This document shows, piece by piece, positions 58,077 through 64,000 of a DNA stretch of 64,000 nucleotides (position 1 is its first letter; each line of letters opens with the position of its first letter). The DNA is taken from NCBI GenBank assembly GCA_022705325.1, contig JAKJER010000004.1, positions 1-64,000 of the forward strand, written 5' to 3'. The stretch is from Planctomycetota bacterium (GTDB lineage: Bacteria; Planctomycetota; Phycisphaerae; SM23-33). The position numbers were made by a program, and so were the translations under genes. The notes beneath the pieces are model-generated. The model had not been told where the DNA came from. It ran no database searches and saw only the letters and a program-made list of their open reading frames with translations.

Positions 58077-60041
58077 CTACCGTTTGGGGGCAAGACCACC
58101 GTCATTGAAATCCAGCGTCAATTTCCGGTTGCCCTTGCTGATGGTCACGATGCCGCTGTCGTAGTCGGCGTTGAGGAAGGGGCTGTCATACACCTTCGGC
58201 GGCGCGTAGTCGACCGGCTTGCCGTTGATCGTGGGCGTTTTGCGGTAGCTGGTGTCGAGAGTCAATTCGTCACCGTACACCGAGTGGTACTTGAGGACCG
58301 GTCCGTCCATGCGGATCGCGCACGCCTTCACCTTTGCCTTGAACGCGTCGAAACTCGGCACGTCGCTCCTGGCCATCACCTCGAGGATGACGGGGGCGTA
58401 TTCTTCCTTGAGCGCCATGATGCGGCCGGGAGGGGTCTGTCGCGTCTCGCCGGTTTCCGCCTTGAATGCGTAGACGCCGTCCTTCCAGGTGAACCCACCC
58501 CGCGGGACGCGAATGGCGGCATAGGCCCCCTGGGATTCCACGAAGACGATGCCGTCCTCCTCGACCGGTACGGTCAGACCGTCCCGGGACATCCAGACAT
58601 CCATCTCGGCGGCGCCTTTGCCGTACGTGAGCTTCTGGGTGATCAGGCTCCCCTTGCTCTGGACCGACCAGAACGCGTTCAGGTCCACGCGATTGTCCGC
58701 CGGACGCGGAATGGGAACGATACGCGCATCCTGCTTGCCGGCGAAGATGACCCCCTGCCAGCGGCTCTGCGCGCTGATCGCCGCCCAGTCCGACAGCGGT
58801 CGGGCCAGACACATCGGCGTGCCGATGATGAACGCGGGATCGCAGTAGCTGTAACGCAGGATGCCACCGCCGTCGGTTCGCAAACGGCTGGGCGCTTTGC
58901 CGGGCTGGTCCATCTGGGGGAAAGTGTACCCTTGCTTGCCCAAGCCCTGCGCGCGCTGCCGGATCTCGTAGCGGCCGCGTCCCTTCACGTCGAGAGCGAT
59001 ATCGGCCACCACGGGCGGCGGGCGGTAGTCGCTGAGCGCGGCGTCCATGTCATGGCCATAGACGGACGGCGGCTTCCCGATGCCGAAATAGAACCATGCC
59101 AGAGGGGCGTTCCCATGCTCACGGTTCTGGTGGAACGGGTTAGAGCCCTTGATCCGCGAGCCTCCGCCGCCCATGTGCCCCTCAATCTGCTCCTCGGCCC
59201 AGTAGGCCCAGTACAGGTCCAGCAGCATCCCCGCCGACCGCCTCACCTGCGGGTCGCCGAAGTCGTAGAAGTTGTAGAACCCCTTGATCAGCGTGCTGTT
59301 GTAGCCGTCGCTCCTCATCTCGACGCAGATGCCCTTGCGGGCCCGCTCCCGGCAGTAAGCCACGAAGTACTCGTTCCAGGAGCGGTACTGCTCGGCGGCC
59401 GTCGAGCCGTCGTCATACTTCAGATTCTGGTACTCGGGCCGGTCTTTGGCGAGTTTGGAAAACTCCCAGTTCAGCGTGAAGTCCATGGCATGATGATTCT
59501 CTGAACTGTAGATGTCCCAGGTCTGCGACTTGCGGTAATCCGCCTTGCCTAGCCAGGAGCACTTTTTGGCGTAGAGCCAGATCGGTTTGAGCACGAACGC
59601 CTCGGTTTCCTTCGTGATGCGGCCGGCATGTTTGCTGCCGTGGGTTCCGTACATCTCGATCAACCGCATGACGATCTCCGCATGCCAGTGAAAACTGTCG
59701 CGGTCGTTGATGTCTTTGGGATGGTCCAGGTACCACTGCGCGTTTTCAACGAGCGCGGCATTGGCCTCGACGAGCATCTCGTTCAGATACAGACAGCGCG
59801 CCGCAAAGGCCACGATGGAGTAGGAATAGGCCCGCACATAGTTGCCCCGCCCGGGGCCGAGGGGCTTCTGCTTCTTTGCACGTACCAGCGGCCGGCCGGC
59901 TTCGGCGCGAAACATCGCGTCCACCCGTTGGTCGAACCCGGCCACCACCGCCTGGGGATCCAAGTCCTTGTGTGTCGGTTCGGCTCCCTGCATGAGGGCG
60001 CCCATGAGCGCCGCGACGAATGCGAATCTGATGATACTCAT
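58077..60041 (-). CDS. Secreted helical-barrel-like protein, possible polysaccharide lyase
   Basis: A 654-residue secreted protein I cannot place in a family. The signal peptide ends near LMQGAEP. Residues about 60-330 are helix-rich and carry many aromatic and His residues (NYVRAYSYSIVAFAARCLYL, SQTWDIYSSENHHAMDFTLN, MRSDGYNSTLIKGFYNFYDF), like the (alpha/alpha) barrels of heparinase- and alginate-lyase-type enzymes. Residues about 360-654 look beta-rich, again as in such lyases. The NHHAMD and Tyr/Asn residues are candidate catalytic groups. It lies downstream of the GH5-like and PL11 genes on the same strand, which supports a glycan-degrading role. Confidence 0.65.
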   Translation of the reverse strand: MSIIRFAFVAALMGALMQGAEPTHKDLDPQAVVAGFDQRVDAMFRAEAGRPLVRAKKQKPLGPGRGNYVRAYSYSIVAFAARCLYLNEMLVEANAALVENAQWYLDHPKDINDRDSFHWHAEIVMRLIEMYGTHGSKHAGRITKETEAFVLKPIWLYAKKCSWLGKADYRKSQTWDIYSSENHHAMDFTLNWEFSKLAKDRPEYQNLKYDDGSTAAEQYRSWNEYFVAYCRERARKGICVEMRSDGYNSTLIKGFYNFYDFGDPQVRRSAGMLLDLYWAYWAEEQIEGHMGGGGSRIKGSNPFHQNREHGNAPLAWFYFGIGKPPSVYGHDMDAALSDYRPPPVVADIALDVKGRGRYEIRQRAQGLGKQGYTFPQMDQPGKAPSRLRTDGGGILRYSYCDPAFIIGTPMCLARPLSDWAAISAQSRWQGVIFAGKQDARIVPIPRPADNRVDLNAFWSVQSKGSLITQKLTYGKGAAEMDVWMSRDGLTVPVEEDGIVFVESQGAYAAIRVPRGGFTWKDGVYAFKAETGETRQTPPGRIMALKEEYAPVILEVMARSDVPSFDAFKAKVKACAIRMDGPVLKYHSVYGDELTLDTSYRKTPTINGKPVDYAPPKVYDSPFLNADYDSGIVTISKGNRKLTLDFNDGGLAPKR

Positions 60042-60090
60042 TGTCTTGCATTCCTGTTTATTGCTTTGAAAACGGACTGGACTTCTGGGA

Positions 60091-60158
60091 CGGCGGGTGG
60101 CCTTCCCAGGGTCTCAGTTGCGGCGCAGGTCAATCTCATTTGAAAAGGCCACCCGCCG
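60091..60158. repeat. 14-bp perfect inverted repeat between GH5-like and barrel-like genes
   Basis: CGGCGGGTGGCCTT (60091-60104) and AAGGCCACCCGCCG (60145-60158) are perfect inverses with a 40-base spacer. It lies in the 240-base gap between two minus-strand genes. With no T-run it may be an mRNA-stabilising stem or a regulator site. Confidence 0.6.
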
Positions 60159-60281
60159 CCGCCTTCTCCGACCGCAAAGGAACCAGGCCGGCATGAGAAC
60201 GGCCAGTGTCAGGTCATGGACCCCTTTGACCGGATTGACCACGTCGACCACGTGTTCAACGAATCCAACCAGACCCAATCC

Positions 60282-61904
60282 CTACGGGACTGTGGTGGAG
60301 AGCACGTCTGTCGGCAGCGCGACCACGTCGTCGAAGCAGGCGGTGGTTGAATGGGCGCGGAGCCCGACGGCTCCGTGGGCAATGGGGTCCTTGTCGGTCA
60401 GGTCGATGCGCGGGCGGGTGTCGTCGTGGAGCGGGTTGAGCCACACGCGGATGCGGCCGCCTTGCACCGCCACCCGCAACAGGTTCCACGCGCCGAGCTG
60501 GATCTTCGGCTCGACCTTCGTCAGGTCCACCTGGGCGAGTTGGCGCCAGTTGTTCTCCATCCGGCCGAGATAGAGCGCCTTCATGTTGAACCCGGCGTAG
60601 TAACCGCGCATCTGGTCGTGCCCGGGGCCGGGCTGGCTCACGCGGAAGATGAGCCCGGCATTGCCGGTGTCGGCCTTGAGCATGACGGTGGCCTCGAGGA
60701 GGTAGTCGCTCCACTGCTCCTGGCCGGCTACCAGTTTGGCCTGGCCCTCGAGCGTGAGATACCCGCTGCCCGTTGAGCCGCCCTGCGGATAGCGGCGCCA
60801 GCCGGGCGGGTCGGCCGGCGGCGGGAGGGACTGGAAGTCCTGAAAGAGCAGGGCCCGCGGCCGGCCCGTCGCGTAGCTGCGGACGGCTTCGGCCTCGGCG
60901 TAGGAGACGGGCGTGAGGTCGGGCATGAGCAGCCCGCACCAGGGGACGGGCGGCTCGGGCGATCCGTCCTTCGTGCCCCAGTACCAGCGGCAGTGGCTGT
61001 TGCCGGCCATCAGTTCCCAGCAGAGGTACACGCCCGGCGCGGTCTTGCCACGCTGCCGGCGCGTTCGCAGCCAGTGGATAACCTCGACGGGCGAGCCGTT
61101 GCTCCGCCCCTTGCCCGCGTACCAGCGGGCGCCCGCCTCGGTGAAGACCGTGTTCTTGGCTGGGTTCAGGTCCGCCTGGCGGTCCCAGGCGCCGCCGGGG
61201 GCGAAGTCGTTGCCGTAGTTGTGGGCGTTGACGATCTCGGTTTGCGGGTTGTCGTCCCAGCAGCAGAGGATCGGCTGGGCGGGGTTGCACTCGCGGGCCC
61301 ACCGGTAGCCCAGTTCGCAGAGCTTCTGCGTGAACGGGTCCTTGCGCTTGGGCTCGTTGTAGACCTCCCACCAGAGCACCCGCTTGTCGCGGGCGTGGGC
61401 GGAGACGATCTCCCGCACGTACGAGCGGAACAGGGGCAGGTTGGCGTCCTTGCGGTCGGCGTCCTGCACAGCCGCCCATCGCCCGTTATGGCGCCCGTCC
61501 ACCGGCGGGGGCGTCTCGATCGAGACGTCCTTGTGGTTCCAGCAGTCGTCGAAGAACGCAAAACCCGGGCGGATGGAGTGCTTGTCGCACAGGGTCAGGA
61601 ACTGCTCGATGCGGGCCAGGAAGGCGTCCTTCTCCTCGCGAAAGTTGATGTAGTGCAGGTAGACCCGCAGCGTGGTCAGGCTGAAGTGCTTCTTTGCGGC
61701 CGCCAGCTCGCGGTCGATCACGTCGGGGCGGAAGTCGTGCCACATCTGGACCTGGTTGGCGGCGTAGGCCGGCGTGTAGTTCGTGCCGATCCACGCGGAC
61801 GTGTCCGTCGGCCCGGCAGGACGCGTGGCCGGCGCCGGCTCTTGCGCCCCAACCACTGCCGTCCCCAATGCCAGCACCAGCACCGCCAGGACAGTCGCTC
61901 TCAT
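60282..61904 (-). CDS. Secreted GH5-like glycoside hydrolase with C-terminal beta-sandwich
   Basis: A 540-residue protein with a signal peptide (MRATVLAVLVLALGTAVVGA). Residues about 38-350 form a TIM-barrel of the GH-A clan: SLTTLRVYLHYINF, RPGFAFFDDCWNHKD, VLWWEVYNEPKRKD with the probable acid/base E184 in the conserved NEP motif, and NTVFTEAGARW with the probable nucleophile E256. Residues about 370-530 form a 3-keto-disaccharide-hydrolase/LamG-like beta-sandwich (YLLEATVMLKADTGNAGLIF). It likely cuts a beta-linked polysaccharide; family and substrate cannot be set by eye. GAGGAAG lies before the ATG, next to an AGGGAATAGGG repeat. It follows the PL11 gene after 31 bases. Confidence 0.82.
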   Translation of the reverse strand: MRATVLAVLVLALGTAVVGAQEPAPATRPAGPTDTSAWIGTNYTPAYAANQVQMWHDFRPDVIDRELAAAKKHFSLTTLRVYLHYINFREEKDAFLARIEQFLTLCDKHSIRPGFAFFDDCWNHKDVSIETPPPVDGRHNGRWAAVQDADRKDANLPLFRSYVREIVSAHARDKRVLWWEVYNEPKRKDPFTQKLCELGYRWARECNPAQPILCCWDDNPQTEIVNAHNYGNDFAPGGAWDRQADLNPAKNTVFTEAGARWYAGKGRSNGSPVEVIHWLRTRRQRGKTAPGVYLCWELMAGNSHCRWYWGTKDGSPEPPVPWCGLLMPDLTPVSYAEAEAVRSYATGRPRALLFQDFQSLPPPADPPGWRRYPQGGSTGSGYLTLEGQAKLVAGQEQWSDYLLEATVMLKADTGNAGLIFRVSQPGPGHDQMRGYYAGFNMKALYLGRMENNWRQLAQVDLTKVEPKIQLGAWNLLRVAVQGGRIRVWLNPLHDDTRPRIDLTDKDPIAHGAVGLRAHSTTACFDDVVALPTDVLSTTVP

Positions 61905-61910
61905 GCGCCG

Positions 61911-61954
61911 CTTCCTCGTCCCTATTCCCTGATCCCTAATCCCTGGTCCCTGTC
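61911..61954 (-). repeat. AGGGATTAGGGATCAGGGAATAGGG repeat, copy 3
   Basis: Read on the minus strand the units run from the last codons of the PL11 gene (ACA GGG ACC AGG GAT TAG, giving TGTRD and stop) to just before the ribosome site of the GH5-like gene. The part AGGGAATAGGGACGAGGAAG matches the copy at 29513-29535 at all but one base. Confidence 0.72.
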
Positions 61955-63693
61955 TTCGTCGCCATGTCGTAGCTGAGCATCGGCACCTGGTAGTAGCCCA
62001 TGGCGCCGACGACGGTGTCCATGCGGTAGAGCGGGTCGGCCAGCAGGGTCACGCGGCTGTCGGTGGCCGGGATGGTCGAGACGTAGATCCGCAGCTCGCC
62101 CTCGCGGGTGGTGATGAGCTCCTCTCGCCAGTCGCCGAGGATGTCGGCGACGGCGACGACGTTGCCCTGATACTGGATGAGCTTGGTCTTGGCCTTGTAC
62201 TTGGCGACCTGCCCGCCGCCGTGGCCCCCGGTCACCAGCTCGCGTTGCGGGTCGGCGTCCCAGTAGGCGACGCGCGGGCCGAACCTCCAGGGCATCTCCT
62301 TGCTGAGGACCTTGCCGTCGCTGCTGTGGAGGCGGGCCCAGGCGGCGGCCTTCTTCTCGTCGGTGTCGGCGGAGTAGCACTCGGCGCCGGGGTGCTCAGG
62401 GTCGATGTCGCTGCACATGCCGTAGCTGTGAACGTGTCGGGTCGCGCCCTGGTGGCCCCAGAGGATCTTGCCCGTCCTCGCGTCGACCATGCACATGCCG
62501 TTGGCGGCCTTCTGCCGGGCTTCGACGCCGTAGTAGATCTCCAGGCCGCCACGCCGCGGGTCCAGGTCGCCGACGTACAGGTGATCCGGGTGGCCCAGGC
62601 CTGTGGACCACATCTCCTTGCCGTCATCGTCCAGGCAGGCCGAGCCGAACAGCACCTCGTCCTTGCCGTCGCCGTCGACGTCGGCGGCGTGCATCCAGTG
62701 GGCGCCCTGGCCCCAGTACTTGCGGTCGAGCTTCTGGTTGGACCACTTCCACCGCGGAACCAGCTTGCCCTCGCGCAGGTCGTAGGCCTCGATGATGATG
62801 ATGTTGTACGTGCCGCGGTTGACGATCAGGCTGGGCCGCTGCCCGTCCAGGTACGCCACCGCGAGCTGGTTGCGCGAGGCGTAGTTGTAGGCGTGCTGGC
62901 CCTGCGAGGCGAACAGCTCGCGGGCTGGCCAATTGGCGCGGGCGATCTCCTTGCCCGTCGCGCCGCCGAGCACCAGGATGTACTCCGGGCCGCTCTGCAC
63001 CTTGCCCTCGGCGTCGCGCGGATCGCCCTCGCTGGCCTTGCAGACCACCTCCGCCTTGCCGTCGCCGTCGAGGTCCCACACCACGTAGGGCGAGTACCAG
63101 ATGCCCCGCTCGATGGCCCAGCCCATGTCGTAGGTCCACAGGTGCGTCCCGTCGGCGCGATAGGCTTCCAGCTTGTACGTGTCCGGGCTCTTCTTCCAGT
63201 ACTTATACCACGGGTCGACGTTGTCGCCCGGCTGCTTGATCACGTAGTCGAGCTGTCCGTCGCCGTCCAGATCAGCCGGGGCGAATTTCTGGAAGCGGTA
63301 GTCGCCCTTGAGCGGCAGGACGAGGCAGCCCTCGCCCTGGCCCGGCTTGTACGTCGTCTGCCCGACCGGCCCGGGCCTGGCGTCGCCCGAGACCACCGGC
63401 CGGACGGTGTACGTCAGCTCCTTGTCTGTCGGCGCGGAGGCGTCGAGGAAGTCGGTGGTCTTGGCGATGGGCTGCTTGTTCAGGTGGGTCTCCGGGCCGT
63501 CGCCGGCGCGGCGATAGACGTCGAACGTCGTCCGGGCCGACTCGTCGCCAAACCAGCGCCAACTCAGGTAGACCTTGCCCTCGCCCGCCCGCACGGCCAC
63601 CAGGCCGCGATCGAGCTTCTCACGCGGAGCGGCCGGGAGCAGGGACGAGCAGACGCATACGGCGAGAGACAGAACAACGAGCGAGGAACGCAT
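61936..63693 (-). CDS. Rhamnogalacturonan lyase, PL11-like
   Basis: A 585-residue secreted enzyme that cuts the rhamnogalacturonan-I backbone of pectin by beta-elimination. It has a signal peptide, then LDRGLVAVRAGEGKVYLSWR and FDVYRRAGDGPETHLNKQPI at the start of an eight-bladed propeller. Repeated Ca-binding loops are typical of PL11: DLDGDGQLDYVIKQPGDNVD, WDLDGDGKAEVVCKASEGD, ADVDGDGKDEVLFGSACLDD. QGAHWMHAADVDGDG and GATRHVHSYGMCSDIDPEHP lie near the active site. The ATG at 63693 is chosen for AGGAG eight bases upstream. Its C-terminus and stop come from the AGGGATTAG repeat. It lies between the sulfatase and the GH5-like gene. Confidence 0.93.
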   Translation of the reverse strand: MRSSLVVLSLAVCVCSSLLPAAPREKLDRGLVAVRAGEGKVYLSWRWFGDESARTTFDVYRRAGDGPETHLNKQPIAKTTDFLDASAPTDKELTYTVRPVVSGDARPGPVGQTTYKPGQGEGCLVLPLKGDYRFQKFAPADLDGDGQLDYVIKQPGDNVDPWYKYWKKSPDTYKLEAYRADGTHLWTYDMGWAIERGIWYSPYVVWDLDGDGKAEVVCKASEGDPRDAEGKVQSGPEYILVLGGATGKEIARANWPARELFASQGQHAYNYASRNQLAVAYLDGQRPSLIVNRGTYNIIIIEAYDLREGKLVPRWKWSNQKLDRKYWGQGAHWMHAADVDGDGKDEVLFGSACLDDDGKEMWSTGLGHPDHLYVGDLDPRRGGLEIYYGVEARQKAANGMCMVDARTGKILWGHQGATRHVHSYGMCSDIDPEHPGAECYSADTDEKKAAAWARLHSSDGKVLSKEMPWRFGPRVAYWDADPQRELVTGGHGGGQVAKYKAKTKLIQYQGNVVAVADILGDWREELITTREGELRIYVSTIPATDSRVTLLADPLYRMDTVVGAMGYYQVPMLSYDMATKTGTRD

Positions 63694-63732
63694 AGTCACT
63701 GCTCCTTCTTGTTCGAGCGTGCGGAGGTCCTG

Positions 63733-64000
63733 CTACTTCTTCTTGCCGGTGGGCGTCTTCTTCGGCTGGGGCCGGCCGCCGCCTCGCCCGTTGGGCTTGG
63801 CCGGGTCGTACGCGGGGTTGGGCGTGGCCATCTTCGCGCCCACGTCCTTGCGCCAACGCTGGATCTTGCCCAGCAGGTCCTTGACCTTGTCGGGATGCTT
63901 GTCGGCCAGGTTGTTCTGCTCGCCGATGTCGTCGGCGAGGTTGAACAGTTCGACCTTCGGCCCCTCGGTCCATTCGATGAGCTTCCAGTCGCCCTCTCGG
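63733..64000 (-). CDS. Sulfatase, C-terminal part only (cut by window end)
   Basis: The last 88 codons of a sulfatase-family protein run off the window. REGDWKLIEWTEG, ELFNLADDIGEQNNLADKHP, DKVKDLLGKIQRWRKDVGAK and MATPNPAYDPAKPN match the C-terminal subdomain of family arylsulfatases, with a Gly/Arg/Lys-rich tail. The catalytic C-x-P-x-R part would lie beyond base 64000. It is 39 bases upstream of the PL11 gene on the same strand, so it likely removes sulfate from the same polysaccharide. Confidence 0.88.
   Translation of the reverse strand, partial: REGDWKLIEWTEGPKVELFNLADDIGEQNNLADKHPDKVKDLLGKIQRWRKDVGAKMATPNPAYDPAKPNGRGGGRPQPKKTPTGKKK

Overview
The window is GC-rich and almost entirely chromosomal coding DNA. 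Its gene content points to a planctomycete-type (PVC group) heterotroph, possibly Phycisphaerae-like. Evidence for this: a PEP-CTERM protein, a planctomycete-style prepilin-like protein with a C-terminal GGSIMFLDGHVSW motif, several Tat-exported oxidoreductase-fold proteins, Cys-type sulfatases, formylglycine-generating-enzyme-like domains, and three large secreted proteins that look like the hydrazine-synthase-alpha-related (beta-propeller plus CXXCH) family. The phylum is an inference. No rRNA, tRNA, CRISPR array or transposase gene was seen.

Layout. 0-8 kb: an undecoded leader region, a sugar transferase, a PEP-CTERM protein with a textbook terminator, a secreted beta-helix protein and a large di-heme/propeller/FGE fusion. 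8-18 kb: a remnant antitoxin ORF, an FAD protein and SDR pair, then housekeeping genes (gnd, nth, tyrA, accA) around a sulfatase. 17.7-28.4 kb: a small basic DNA-binding protein, a monooxygenase-fold protein, a second propeller/di-heme protein, a HEAT-repeat protein, a Tat-exported Gfo/Idh protein, an FGE-like protein and an exported fucose-isomerase-like lipoprotein. 28.7-38.5 kb: a prepilin-like protein, a XylR-type regulator and a complete ABC importer of the YtfQ-YtfR-YtfT-YjfF (galactofuranose) type followed by a DUF4838-like protein. 38.6-49.7 kb, minus strand: a Tat-exported TIM-barrel protein and a glycan-assembly cluster (aminotransferase, GT2, hexapeptide acetyltransferase, Gfo/Idh dehydrogenase, two GT39-like membrane proteins, another membrane protein, a methyltransferase, an SGNH hydrolase). 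49.8-53.8 kb: an unknown secreted Pro-rich protein, scpB and a metallophosphatase lipoprotein. 53.9-64 kb, minus strand: a polysaccharide-degradation run (third propeller/di-heme protein, Spy-like protein, alpha/alpha-barrel-like protein, GH5-like hydrolase, PL11 rhamnogalacturonan lyase, sulfatase cut by the window end).

Two things stand out. First, the YjfF-type permease at 34667-35992 carries about 111 extra in-frame codons that read as the central lobe of a PstS-like phosphate-binding protein. They sit in what should be the first large extracytoplasmic loop and are flanked by a near-perfect 13-bp direct repeat. Second, the genome is full of short dyad repeats of several unrelated families. 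Most lie between genes, but one palindromic family (GTAGTG...CACTAC) is inserted in frame inside two of the three propeller/di-heme genes, much as Rickettsia palindromic elements sit inside genes. Another family (AGGGAATAGGGATTAGGG-like) supplies or follows the stop codon of three different genes, always in the same orientation.
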